43,464 bases of DNA from JAABVY01 sp964496505. GTDB taxonomy: Bacteria; Zixibacteria; MSB-5A5; JAABVY01. Location of the stretch: NCBI GenBank assembly GCA_964496505.1, contig CAZBZV010000036.1, positions 1 to 43,464 of the forward strand, given 5' to 3'. The position numbers and the translations under genes were made by a program. Shown here in pieces: positions 23,071 through 32,651 of this stretch. The stretch's first letter is position 1. Every line of letters starts with the position of its first letter. The notes below the pieces were generated by a model. The model was not told where the DNA came from. It was given only the letters and a program-made list of their open reading frames with translations, and searched no databases.

Positions 23071-25398
23071 TCACCTCACCGTGAAATTGATCTTAGTAGA
23101 TCTGCCCAGATCATCGACACACATGAGTGTATGGCTTCCCCTGCTCGGTTCATAAAATATCTTCTCATCCACGCCGCATGATCCGAAAAGCCGGTCATCC
23201 AGAAACCAGTACAGCTTCCTGTTTCGCAACCCGGAGGAAGCTTCGAGCATGATCTTCTGATATTCTGATGGTATTGATTTGCTTATCTCGAAATGCGCTC
23301 CATGTTCCGGGGAGATTATCTGCGGCGGGCCGTCTGCAAAAATACCGGTGCATCCGGGATGATGCTTCGGAAGATTCGTAACACCGCTGTGGTTCGAAAG
23401 CCATCCGGCCAGTTTTACCGGCCAATCCTCCACTATAAGCGTATCCGGTTCTCCCAGATGCTGGCAGGCCCGGCAGAGCTCGTGACCGGTCTTTTTATCT
23501 ACTATAATTGCTTTGTGGATTGAGCATTTACTATTATTCGTAAGACCCTTTATATAAAAAGCATCTACAGTATTTGGGCAGTGCTGGTTAGGCGGCATAC
23601 CGCTTACCGCACAAACCTTGCGAGTGCCGATGCCCTCTGGCATCTCGAACCAAACATGCTCACGCCCCTGCATTATCTCATTAAACACCGAAAACATCAA
23701 AGGCGCTGCCGATTCGGCCCCCACCAGCCAGGGCGAGCCCTCACCGGAAAAATTGCCCGCCCAAACACCTACCGTAAAAAGTGGATTATAGCCAATCGCC
23801 CAGGCATCTCTGCGTCCATAAGAAGTGCCGGTCTTCCATGCAATTGTGGGAAGATCGCGGGTGAATTCCCAGGATGACGGCAAATGGGGTCTTTGCAGAT
23901 TCGATAGAATCCTGGAAACAAGATAGCAGGCCTCCGGGCATAAAAGATCTGCAGCTTTTGCTGAAATATCCGATTCAAGCATCATAAGCGGCTTATAAAT
24001 ACCGTTTCTTCCAAGGGCAGCATAGAGATTGGCCAAATCGATAAGGGAAACCTCGCATGCTCCCAATACCAGTGGCAGGCCGTACTCATTATATTTTTTA
24101 TCGAGTGTCGAAATACCCCCCTCCTGCAGGAACTGATAAAACTCCTTAATGCCGAGTGCGGAAGTCAGGTTGACAGCCGGGACATTAAGAGAGCGGATCA
24201 GCGCCTCAGAAACTGTCACGACACCATTATATTTTTCATCGTAATTTTCCGGCGAATAACCGGCATAGCTGACCGGAATATCATTCAGAATCGAGGACGG
24301 TGTGATCATCCCGTTCTCGAAACCGAGCGCATACACAAACGGCTTCAGAGCGGAACCCGGCGAGCGCGGTGCAAACGCCCCGTTTATTTGACCCTGATGT
24401 TTTCTGTCATAAAAATCCGGTGATCCCACCATTGCCAGGAGCCTGCCGCTTTTATTATCGATTACGACAATCGACAGATTATGAATATCTTTCTCCGACA
24501 GCACATTGGCGTACGAAACCGCCAGCCGTTCGCATAAAGCCTGAATCTCGAGATCAAGAGTGGAGCGGATTTTTCCATCACCGGCTTCAGAATCGATTCG
24601 AGCCATCATGCTCTGGCTGAAATGAGGGGCATAATCGGGACGTTCCCCTCGTTCCTTCGGAATCTCTTCTTCAAGGGCATCATGATATTTGGCTTCATCA
24701 ATAATTCCGTTGATGTGCAGTTGCCGAAGAATCCGGTCCCGTCTTTTGAGGCACTTCTCCGGATTGAGGTCGGGCCGATAGTTGTTGGGCGAGGACGGTA
24801 TTCCCGCAAGTATGGCTGATTCCGAAACAGTCAATTCCAAGGGAGACTTCCCGAAGTAAAAATAAGCCGCCGCGCCCACACCATCGATATTTCCACCGTA
24901 GGGTATGAGGTTGAAATAGATTTCCAGGAGTTCATCCTTGGAATAATGCATCTCCAGTTGCAGAGCCCGATAAATCTCTATCAGTTTGCCCGTGATATTG
25001 CGTGGCTTGGGCTCCATCATCCTCGCTATCTGCATCGTAATAGTCGATCCGCCCCTGACAATTTTTCCGGCCTGTACATTGTCAACAGCGGCTTTGAAAA
25101 GCGAGACCGGATTTATGCCGGGATGATAACGGTACCATTTATCTTCGGTATTGAGCACGGTCCTAATCAGAAAAGGCGAGATACTATCGAGTTCTGTAGG
25201 AAGCCGCCAGAAATGATCATCGGATGCATAGCAGTTAAGCAGTTCGCCATTTCTGTCATATATAAAATATGAGGAATGCCGCGAGAGCTTTTCCGCGGGG
25301 AGCGGAAAAAGAACCAGGTCGAATATTAATAGCATTGCCATTCCGGCAAGCAATGCCGCTATGGATACCTTTGCTATTTTCTTTAGTAATGCACTCAC
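23071..25398 (-). CDS. pbpC: Penicillin-binding protein 1C (glycosyltransferase/transpeptidase)
   Basis: A 775-residue inner-membrane peptidoglycan synthase with one N-terminal membrane anchor (about 8-32). The GT51 glycosyltransferase has Glu85 in TEDKWYRYHPG and the GGSTITMQIARMM box. The transpeptidase has SxxK Ser349 (SPGSALKPF), SLN at 403-405 and KTGTS at 522. The C-terminal BiPBP_C-type domain (from about 680, GPPQIISPEHGAHFEI) identifies PBP1C rather than PBP1A/1B. GTG start at 25398, with GAGGAA overlapping the upstream stop region. It is the second gene of an operon with the alpha-2-macroglobulin gene, six bases away, the arrangement known in many Gram-negatives. Its stop is three bases from the convergent REC-kinase gene. 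Confidence 0.96.
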   Translation of the reverse strand: MSALLKKIAKVSIAALLAGMAMLLIFDLVLFPLPAEKLSRHSSYFIYDRNGELLNCYASDDHFWRLPTELDSISPFLIRTVLNTEDKWYRYHPGINPVSLFKAAVDNVQAGKIVRGGSTITMQIARMMEPKPRNITGKLIEIYRALQLEMHYSKDELLEIYFNLIPYGGNIDGVGAAAYFYFGKSPLELTVSESAILAGIPSSPNNYRPDLNPEKCLKRRDRILRQLHINGIIDEAKYHDALEEEIPKERGERPDYAPHFSQSMMARIDSEAGDGKIRSTLDLEIQALCERLAVSYANVLSEKDIHNLSIVVIDNKSGRLLAMVGSPDFYDRKHQGQINGAFAPRSPGSALKPFVYALGFENGMITPSSILNDIPVSYAGYSPENYDEKYNGVVTVSEALIRSLNVPAVNLTSALGIKEFYQFLQEGGISTLDKKYNEYGLPLVLGACEVSLIDLANLYAALGRNGIYKPLMMLESDISAKAADLLCPEACYLVSRILSNLQRPHLPSSWEFTRDLPTIAWKTGTSYGRRDAWAIGYNPLFTVGVWAGNFSGEGSPWLVGAESAAPLMFSVFNEIMQGREHVWFEMPEGIGTRKVCAVSGMPPNQHCPNTVDAFYIKGLTNNSKCSIHKAIIVDKKTGHELCRACQHLGEPDTLIVEDWPVKLAGWLSNHSGVTNLPKHHPGCTGIFADGPPQIISPEHGAHFEISKSIPSEYQKIMLEASSGLRNRKLYWFLDDRLFGSCGVDEKIFYEPSRGSHTLMCVDDLGRSTKINFTVR

Positions 25399-25404
25399 TA
25401 TATA

Positions 25405-28400
25405 TTATTCCTCATACCCTCTTACGATTACTGTGCCCGATGATCCGGCGCCCGAGATGACCGGATTGTACATGCATTCGGCAGCTACCGGCGGTATGCT
25501 GAACTCTCCGGAAGATATCGCTCTAAGGCTGTAGTAATATTCGAATCTCTGTGACAGATTAAGGTCTGTGAACAGAAGCATTCGGTCATCCCGGATGTCC
25601 GAGTATGTTACCTCCGAACTTTTCTCCGGCAGCCATGACAGATTTTGAGTCGTTTTCAGACGCGGGTTCTCGATCTCAAAACCGGCCGGAAGCAGATCGC
25701 TTATGACCACATTCTTCAGGGCGTCATTTTCCGCCTCGGCCGTGATATGACAAATCACCTGCGTTCCCAGCGGCATATTTCGCAGGTCGATCTCAGAACC
25801 CCGATTGTCGAGATATCTGCGTGTGATCTTTATACCGCGTGTGAATTCCTCGGGAGCGTAATCAAGCGGTATCCCGCCGGCCTGCCAGTAATAATAGCAG
25901 GTGCCTTCGCCTTTGATAGATATACTGACATTCGGATTCTCAAGATCGGTGAATATCTTTTTGAAATCTTCGGTGTTTATACTAAAGGTCTCGCCGCCAA
26001 TCTGGACCATTCCTGTGAAATCGGGCTTTTCCCGGCCTTTGAAGTATTTGCCGAGTGCCATTAATGCAAACGCGTTCTCTTGCGTTGTGTACCATCTTCC
26101 CGCTTCCGCCTGTTCCATCAGGGACCTGGCAAACACCGCCGCCGAGGGATTCTCGGGATCAATCTGGGTTAGGACATCCAGCATGATGGCATTACTACGC
26201 ACGCCCGATGAGAAATTGCCCCCGGTTTCCGGTTCGAAAATCTGCGGCTGGATATCAGAGGGCAGGAGCCTAAGGGCCGCCTCCCGGTCGCCTGCTTTTG
26301 CCAGCGCTCCGGCAATCTGGAATTTGGAATACGGCGGAAGCTCCGAGACCTCCAGGCTCTTCAGGTAGTTTACGCCTTTTCTATCCAGCTTGTCATCCTG
26401 CGCCAGCGCATAGGCTGCATATATCCTCTCAGGATCGCCGATATCCTCAGTCTTTCTTCCATAGACATAATCCCTGAGATTATCCAGGACCAGATCGTAA
26501 ATTTCATTATCGATATAGAATCCCTTATCGCGTGCCTCGATCAAAAAGTGACCGGCATACACAGACGCCCAGGAGTTAAAATACCTTCCCGAGGGCCAGA
26601 AATTAAACGAACCGTCATCGCGCATCATGCTGGTGATTTTTATTATTCCTTCCTGGATGAAATAATTTGCTCCTTGCGAGCCTAAAAGCTCCGGCTGAAT
26701 AAATCTCGTCAGCTCATCGAAGTACAGCATCGGAAACAGTTGTGAGGTCGTCTGCTCAAGGCATCCGTAAGGATAGCGCAACAGATAATTAATGTTGTCG
26801 GTGAACGCCACCGCGTTAAGTGATGATGTCTGTATAACATATCTCTCAGTGTTCTCATACCAATTGTCTGGCAGCGTGAACTCGGCCGGATTGTCCTGAA
26901 TGACTGCGCCGGAACCGTGCTCGGTTTTGACCGGGTGTACCGGGCGGTTGGGAAGTTGAAAATCAGCTCGGGCGCTTTCCATGCCGTCTGTGGCGGTTAA
27001 TGTGAAATCGATCTTTCCGGTTTTCATCCCCGCTTTAAACCTGAATATGGCTTTGCCCTCGGAATCATGCGGTATTCGCAGGGTCTGTGAGGCAGGGGAT
27101 AGCATCTCAACCGGGCCGTCATAATCGAGTTTTACCGTTATATCAGCCGTACTGCCGGTACGGTTATAGATCGTTGCCAACCCCTCCACAATGTCATTCG
27201 GCGCCACGAATCTCGGGAATGCTTCCTGGATAATAATTTTATCCCTGACCAAAACCTCCATTGATCCCGATCCGAAACGGTCATCCTGCACCGCCACCGC
27301 ATCCAGTATCAACTTACCGTTAAACTGGGGCACCTCGAACTTAACTGAGGCGTTGCCATTTTCATCGGTCCTTACGATTCCCGACCAGAGCGAAACCGGC
27401 TTCACACGGGTGGCCTGAACAGGGGAAAGTAACCTTATCACACCGCTCATGAAGCTTCCCCGCCCTCCGGCAGGACTTAGATGGCTCTTTGCTTTCTTAA
27501 CTTCGGGATAAATAAAGGAATATATATCGTACGGCATCAGATGAAGTTTGCGTTTACCATAGAAGAATCCCAGAGGATCGGGGGCCTTATCACCGGTTAA
27601 TTGCACAATCCCCGCATCCACGGCAGAAATAGTCAACTCGGTAGTCCCCGGACTTCCGACATTCACATCAACATTCAATTCTGTTCGCGGCTCTATCACC
27701 TCGGGAGCGCTGATCTCGACCGGCAGTTCCTTGTGCTCTGTCTTCAGCATCAGCGGGGCTATTCCAAATGCGCGCGCTGGAGTTGTTTTCTCGACCTTAT
27801 TTGCGGGACGTATGACAGTGGCAGTTATATAGGCATTGGGAAAATAATCCTTTTTCACGGGGATAGTAATTTCGGCAGTGTTTTCTTCCATATCGTATGT
27901 GATCAGATCGAACACCTCATTTTGCTCAACCGTCAAAAGCAGTTTGCCGTCAAAGGGTGATCGGATTTGTATTTTTGCTTTGTCCTTATGAGTGTAACGC
28001 TCTCGATCTAGATCGATTTCAATTCGGTCAGGGTTATCCATCGACCATGGGGCATATCCCCAGCCGGAGGCATAGAATGTTGTTGACGTTTGATGTCCGC
28101 CCTCGGTATCGATCGCCCTGACCATGTACCTGCCGTATTCCGGGGGCACGAAACTGAAAGTCGTGCCGTCGATACCGACATCGACATAGGCCGAGTCCAA
28201 CAAATTCAATTTGCTCTCGGACATATATCTGTAATTGCCGTTTCTGTCCTTGCGCAGAATCGAATGATAAACTACGCGATAAAATTCAACTCGCAGGGAT
28301 TCGACCGACGTTTCAGATTCATCGGGATTCAATGCGATTAGATCGAGCTTTGCCGGTGCTCCCGGCTTAACATAGCCCTCGAATCCCTTACGAATTCCGA

Positions 28401-30864
28401 TATAGCGCAAATATGGATCGATCGTGAATTGCTCATAGGAATTTACCGCCCGGCCGCCCTGTTCGGATACTGAGGCGGAAATCAATCCGGTCAAAGCCGA
28501 AGGAGGATTCAGTGATTCCGGGATTCTGTATTTGTAGCTGTGATACCCGGAATCATTGAGGATATCATCCCTGAGATCCTCGTTGATGCCCGAGAAATTG
28601 CGCTCATTGTCTGAAAATGTATAGCTGGCATAATCGGAAGGGGAGAAGTCTTCGGGATCGATCACAATTCGCGCCGAAACCTTATGGCCTGCTGCCGGAG
28701 CCCCGAAGAGAAATTGCCCGTCAACATCAATATTAACGAACTCACCGGGGCTGTATGAATCTTTATCTGTTTTTACCGTGACTTTGATCCTGTCCGGCAT
28801 AAACTCTTCAATCTGAAAATCGGTTCGACCGATCTCCAGGTCCTCGCCTATGTGGGCAATCACACTATATTCACCGGTACGCACAAAATCCGGCAGAGCT
28901 ATATCCTCTTCAAGAAACGAGGTTCCCCCTGTCTTTAACCGAATGCTTTTGAATTTTCTTCCCGAGGGATCATTGACTGTGATAAAATATGGGAATTCAT
29001 CGGGGACCTCGCCGCCCACCTCTCGAACGATTGAAGCCAAATGTACTGTTTCTCCCGGACGATATATTCCCCGGTCGGTATATAAATATGCCTCATAGCC
29101 CGCCATGAGGTACGGGCGCCCCTTGACATCAAAATCACTTGTGGGCAAAAGAGCATCATCGAATTTCAAAAAGGAGAGGTCTCCTTTGTGCAGGGCTGTG
29201 ATCAGGAATGGCTCGAATCCCTCGGTCTTCTCGGAAACATTATCGAAGATGCATATTCCCCGCGAATCGGTTTTATCCTGCAGGAGCTGTTGATTGTTCT
29301 TGCTCCAGAGAGTTATCTCGGCGTTTTTAACAGGGGAGACATCCTCGAGCGAATTTACCCAGACCATCAGGTAATCATCCGACATCCGCGCCACTATACC
29401 CATATCAGTCAGCATAACAAGGCGCGAATCGCTATTCCACCGTCTTTCCTTATTTCTTGCGGAGAGCTTGAAAATTCCAAAGAGCGAGTCGCCGATCAGT
29501 CCTTCCAGGTCAACCGTCGTGGTCAATGCCTCATTTTTTTCGTTGTCCAGATACAATACCGTATCGTAGAAGCTGCGGCCCAGCACATCGGTACTGCTCC
29601 GGTAGCCATAACCCGGAGAGCTTTCCGATGCCAGTGCATAGACGAGGTTATTGGCATAAATCTGTTCAGCTTCGACAGCCAGTTCATCGATATTATAAGT
29701 CTCCAACTCAAGAAGTCCCGAACCGGATTTGGGCAGGTATATACCCTGCGATAGAAATCGCACTGTGGGAGGAATATCCGGTATTGTTACCTTGGAGGAG
29801 AAACTGCTTTCCAGAATTGCGCCGTCTCTCGAGGTCAAGCCCTTCTCGACCGTGACTTCGTATGTTTCACCGGGCACGAACTTACCGTAAAGCGCGATGC
29901 TGCTGTACTGCACCTCGGTCCTGAAATCTATCTCAGGCTTAATGCTGATAAAATCTGCCGGTTCCTCGACCGCCAGACGAGTCGAAAAGGGAATCTGTAT
30001 TGATGGCTGAAGATCGGAATACCAGGACCGCAGTTCTCTCACGTAAAGCCGCCTCTTTGCTTCCACATTAACCGTGGTAACATACTCACTGCTTTCCACG
30101 TCACTGCAGCTCTCGCATTTAAGTCCCTTGTCGATTTTCAATGTGTAGCTTTGACGGCGGTCAGTCAATTCAATCGGCTCGGTTACTATTTTCAGGTATT
30201 TATCGGGTGACGGATCTTGCGGCCCTTCTTCGGGATCCATATTGATCGAACCGATTTTAAAATCAAGCCGATTTTTTTCCGCGTGCTTTGCGCCGGTGAG
30301 AGAGACCTTAGCCGCCAACTTCTCAGGATCGACATCGTAATTGAAATCGATCATAATACTGAGACGCACCTGTCCCGGATATTCCGGCGAGGCGGTTGTG
30401 TAGGAATTGACCTCGAGTATTCGAAGGGGCGCGGTATGGAATTCGAATTTGCGGCGTTCATTTATTTCATTGCCATAAAGATATTTTTTATCCGATCTGA
30501 CTCTTAAGCTGTAGTCTGTTGCGGGAAGCAATGGATTGTCGGGATAGAAGCGCAGCTTGTTATTATCGATCCAGCGCGCCATGCCGGGAATAGCAGGTTC
30601 CATCTCAAGCGGCGGATCGAGTACCGCACGGTCGAGGCTGTCATCGGGTACCATATCCCGTGAAAACCCGATCGTAAAATTGGCCCTCAAATCAACCTCG
30701 CCCTGCGGGTAAAACTCGGTAACCTTGACATTAAGATCAGGCTCCGACTGCGGCTTAGATGAGAGGATATTGATAGAAAGAAATAAGACCAATACAATTG
30801 CGGCTGAAAAAATAGAAATACGCCGCCCTTTGCGCGATAAAGCGCTGCGATAAAGCTTTTTCAT
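25405..30864 (-). CDS. Bacterial alpha-2-macroglobulin family protein with thioester motif
   Basis: A 1819-residue periplasmic protein thought to trap proteases that breach the outer membrane. The thioester motif is intact: GCLEQ with Cys1368 and Gln1371, in the YPYGCLEQTTSQLFPML context. MG-type repeats fill the first half (PEGEVDLRANFTIGFS, KGRPYLMAGYEAYLYTDRGIYRPGETV), followed by the A2M bait/N2 region (PVSLWSGIVRTDENGNASV, then FVAPNDIVEGL) and a helical thioester domain (INYLLRYPYGC onward), ending in a receptor-binding-like domain. Hydrophobic residues 17-35 form a signal anchor with no lipobox Cys, unlike the lipoprotein YfhM of E. coli. Start ATG with GGGAGC upstream. It is co-transcribed with pbpC. 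Confidence 0.95.
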   Translation of the reverse strand: MKKLYRSALSRKGRRISIFSAAIVLVLFLSINILSSKPQSEPDLNVKVTEFYPQGEVDLRANFTIGFSRDMVPDDSLDRAVLDPPLEMEPAIPGMARWIDNNKLRFYPDNPLLPATDYSLRVRSDKKYLYGNEINERRKFEFHTAPLRILEVNSYTTASPEYPGQVRLSIMIDFNYDVDPEKLAAKVSLTGAKHAEKNRLDFKIGSINMDPEEGPQDPSPDKYLKIVTEPIELTDRRQSYTLKIDKGLKCESCSDVESSEYVTTVNVEAKRRLYVRELRSWYSDLQPSIQIPFSTRLAVEEPADFISIKPEIDFRTEVQYSSIALYGKFVPGETYEVTVEKGLTSRDGAILESSFSSKVTIPDIPPTVRFLSQGIYLPKSGSGLLELETYNIDELAVEAEQIYANNLVYALASESSPGYGYRSSTDVLGRSFYDTVLYLDNEKNEALTTTVDLEGLIGDSLFGIFKLSARNKERRWNSDSRLVMLTDMGIVARMSDDYLMVWVNSLEDVSPVKNAEITLWSKNNQQLLQDKTDSRGICIFDNVSEKTEGFEPFLITALHKGDLSFLKFDDALLPTSDFDVKGRPYLMAGYEAYLYTDRGIYRPGETVHLASIVREVGGEVPDEFPYFITVNDPSGRKFKSIRLKTGGTSFLEEDIALPDFVRTGEYSVIAHIGEDLEIGRTDFQIEEFMPDRIKVTVKTDKDSYSPGEFVNIDVDGQFLFGAPAAGHKVSARIVIDPEDFSPSDYASYTFSDNERNFSGINEDLRDDILNDSGYHSYKYRIPESLNPPSALTGLISASVSEQGGRAVNSYEQFTIDPYLRYIGIRKGFEGYVKPGAPAKLDLIALNPDESETSVESLRVEFYRVVYHSILRKDRNGNYRYMSESKLNLLDSAYVDVGIDGTTFSFVPPEYGRYMVRAIDTEGGHQTSTTFYASGWGYAPWSMDNPDRIEIDLDRERYTHKDKAKIQIRSPFDGKLLLTVEQNEVFDLITYDMEENTAEITIPVKKDYFPNAYITATVIRPANKVEKTTPARAFGIAPLMLKTEHKELPVEISAPEVIEPRTELNVDVNVGSPGTTELTISAVDAGIVQLTGDKAPDPLGFFYGKRKLHLMPYDIYSFIYPEVKKAKSHLSPAGGRGSFMSGVIRLLSPVQATRVKPVSLWSGIVRTDENGNASVKFEVPQFNGKLILDAVAVQDDRFGSGSMEVLVRDKIIIQEAFPRFVAPNDIVEGLATIYNRTGSTADITVKLDYDGPVEMLSPASQTLRIPHDSEGKAIFRFKAGMKTGKIDFTLTATDGMESARADFQLPNRPVHPVKTEHGSGAVIQDNPAEFTLPDNWYENTERYVIQTSSLNAVAFTDNINYLLRYPYGCLEQTTSQLFPMLYFDELTRFIQPELLGSQGANYFIQEGIIKITSMMRDDGSFNFWPSGRYFNSWASVYAGHFLIEARDKGFYIDNEIYDLVLDNLRDYVYGRKTEDIGDPERIYAAYALAQDDKLDRKGVNYLKSLEVSELPPYSKFQIAGALAKAGDREAALRLLPSDIQPQIFEPETGGNFSSGVRSNAIMLDVLTQIDPENPSAAVFARSLMEQAEAGRWYTTQENAFALMALGKYFKGREKPDFTGMVQIGGETFSINTEDFKKIFTDLENPNVSISIKGEGTCYYYWQAGGIPLDYAPEEFTRGIKITRRYLDNRGSEIDLRNMPLGTQVICHITAEAENDALKNVVISDLLPAGFEIENPRLKTTQNLSWLPEKSSEVTYSDIRDDRMLLFTDLNLSQRFEYYYSLRAISSGEFSIPPVAAECMYNPVISGAGSSGTVIVRGYEE

Positions 30865-31303
30865 AAAATGCTCCCCACATTTGTTGAATTTTGAGAGAAG
30901 GTATCTATCCCATCGAGCAGGTCATTCATATATTATACTGTCTCCCCATCCAGATCGTTCAAATATATATAATTGAAAAATAATCTAAATCAAAGATCGA
31001 ATATGATTGTTTCAATGACACTATTCAGATAATGAATACTCTGGCTATAGGCCATAAATTGCATTCTCTTTTGACCTAACAGCATGCCAAGAATAGAATA
31101 ATTCTATATTTCCTGAAGTCATAGTGCAAGTATGCGGCTCTAAAATTATGGTAAAGAAGCCTATTCAGGATATTACACTCCCCTAATTCTTAATATATGA
31201 GATAAATATTATCCTAAATCGAAACTTTTTTCAATGAATTTCGTTTATGGATACTAATTGCGGATTAAAATGGTCATGATTTAAAAAAGGAGAGAGAATT
31301 GAA
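30865..31303. other. 439-bp divergent intergenic region
   Basis: AT-rich, without a supported gene. On the minus strand TATAAT (30932-30937) with a weak TTGAAC at 30957-30962 (19-bp spacer) may serve the alpha-2-macroglobulin operon. On the plus strand TTGACC at 31071-31076 with TAGAAT at 31094-31099 (17-bp spacer) may serve the lipoprotein gene, leaving a leader of about 200 bases. A GATAA-ATA-TTATC palindrome is at 31201-31213. Confidence 0.45.
31071..31099 (+). promoter_or_regulatory. Candidate promoter of the triple-repeat lipoprotein
   Basis: TTGACC, a 17-bp spacer and TAGAAT, 205 bp upstream of the ATG. Confidence 0.35.
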
Positions 31304-32473
31304 ATGCAAAACAAAATTTTAAAACTTACAGGTTTAATTGTAGTGGCGCTAGCCGCCCTATTTGTAATTGGATGTTCTTCGGATAATCCCACTTCTCCGG
31401 CTCGGAGTGCCTTAAAGTCTGGCAGTCTGGAGAATCCGTCTGACTCGAGATTTAATTTACCTGATGAAAAATTTGAGTTCGTTTATACCGGACGAGTTGC
31501 TGAGATTGACAGATCAAATCGCACCTTTGAATTTGAAGAGAAGGAAGGTTTGACCGTGTTTGTTGCCCAGGATGCAAAACTCTACGCTCTGCCGGGTTAT
31601 GTGGAGATTCCGTTTGATTCAAGAACGGCCAATTCGGCAGGCAGGCTGTCCTCAACCAATCTGGATATTGGGGCAACTGCAACTGTCTATGGTGAGCGGA
31701 AAGGCGAAGACTATGTAATTGCTCAAATAATCGAGGTGTCATCATCCTATAATGACGATGTCATTATTACAGAAGATTTGGAAGTCGGTAATCCCGGTGA
31801 TGATAGAAGCTATGATGTTGTCTTTAGGGACAGGTTGAATTCAGTTGAATTTGGAACCCGTACACTTGCCCTGGCAGAGAGGATGAATTTGTCAGTTTAT
31901 GTGGAAACGGATGCTCCGATTGTGTACATGCCGAGCAAAACAGTTTACACATTTGATTCACAGAGATCGAATGATGGACGCTCATCCGACCAGGGAGGCG
32001 TTCTTCTTCAGGGCGCCCAGGTTCAGCTCTATGGATTTTTCAAATCCGATGAGCTATTTATAGCGGAAAGAGTGGATGTCTGGCAGCTTGCCTCCAGCGA
32101 TGAATTGATTTCAAACAGCATAGTGATTTCCGATCCTTCGGACATTGATCGCAATTACGACTTCCAGTTTGAGGGAAGATTGTCATCCATAGATCGCGCC
32201 CAGCGCTCATTCGAGCTTGGTGAAAGGGAAGGTTTGTTGTTCAGCCTGGACAGAGATGCCAGAATTATAAGCATCCCGGATGGAGCTGAATTGAAATTTA
32301 ACTCGGCCGACGAAAGATCTTCAGCTGGATATGATGATGAAATCAATATTGGATCCAGAGTTAATGTGTATGGAACATTCAAAGGTGATGAACTCTTTTT
32401 AGTGGAATTACTCGAGGTCTATAATAGCTCTATCATTGGTGACGCCGTAATAGTTACAGAAAACAGCAGATAA
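31304..32473 (+). CDS. Lipoprotein with three tandem beta-rich repeats
   Basis: A 389-residue lipoprotein with lipobox FVIGC, lipidated Cys at about residue 24, followed by SSDNPTSP. Three repeats of about 105-115 residues follow. Each starts with a line like FVYTGRVAEIDRSNRTFEF or FQFEGRLSSIDRAQRSFEL, continues through EGLxxxVxxDAxIxxxP and ends with GxxVxVYGxxKxDELxxAExxEVxxS. The pattern recalls small OB-like domains of the DUF5666 type, but I assign that family only tentatively. AAGGAG precedes the ATG, an intrinsic terminator follows, and it is a single-gene unit. It is probably a periplasmic or outer-membrane structural or metal-sensing protein; its function is unknown. Confidence 0.75.
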   Translation: MQNKILKLTGLIVVALAALFVIGCSSDNPTSPARSALKSGSLENPSDSRFNLPDEKFEFVYTGRVAEIDRSNRTFEFEEKEGLTVFVAQDAKLYALPGYVEIPFDSRTANSAGRLSSTNLDIGATATVYGERKGEDYVIAQIIEVSSSYNDDVIITEDLEVGNPGDDRSYDVVFRDRLNSVEFGTRTLALAERMNLSVYVETDAPIVYMPSKTVYTFDSQRSNDGRSSDQGGVLLQGAQVQLYGFFKSDELFIAERVDVWQLASSDELISNSIVISDPSDIDRNYDFQFEGRLSSIDRAQRSFELGEREGLLFSLDRDARIISIPDGAELKFNSADERSSAGYDDEINIGSRVNVYGTFKGDELFLVELLEVYNSSIIGDAVIVTENSR

Positions 32474-32499
32474 TATAATTGATTAATAGTTCATGCTTC

Positions 32500-32533
32500 A
32501 ATAGGCGGGAATTTATTTTCCCGCCTATTTTTT
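32500..32533 (+). terminator. Intrinsic terminator after the lipoprotein gene
   Basis: 12-bp stem AATAGGCGGGAA / TTCCCGCCTATT around TTTATT, followed by a T run. Confidence 0.9.
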
Positions 32534-32577
32534 GCACAGTTCATTCAATATACGCCGCTTTGGGGAACTGCTTATCA

Positions 32578-32583
32578 TATAAT
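32578..32583 (+). promoter_or_regulatory. -10 box of the dsbD-like operon (TATAAT)
   Basis: A perfect TATAAT 30 bp before the leader ORF, without a clear -35 hexamer at the right distance. Confidence 0.3.
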
Positions 32584-32612
32584 ATGTTATTAGTTTCAAT
32601 AGAGGAGAGTTA

Positions 32613-32651
32613 ATGTATTGTATTAATTGGATAAATCGCAAGTACTTATGA
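32613..32651 (+). CDS. 12-codon leader ORF coupled to the DsbD-like gene
   Basis: ATG at 32613 with GAGGAG at 32602-32607 encodes MYCINWINRKYL and stops with TGA at 32649-32651. That TGA overlaps the ATG at 32648 of the DsbD-like gene (ATGA). The big gene has no Shine-Dalgarno of its own at that ATG, so ribosomes that finish the leader would restart there. The peptide may have no function beyond translation coupling; its single Cys is notable beside a thiol-redox gene, but that is speculation. Confidence 0.5.
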   Translation: MYCINWINRKYL

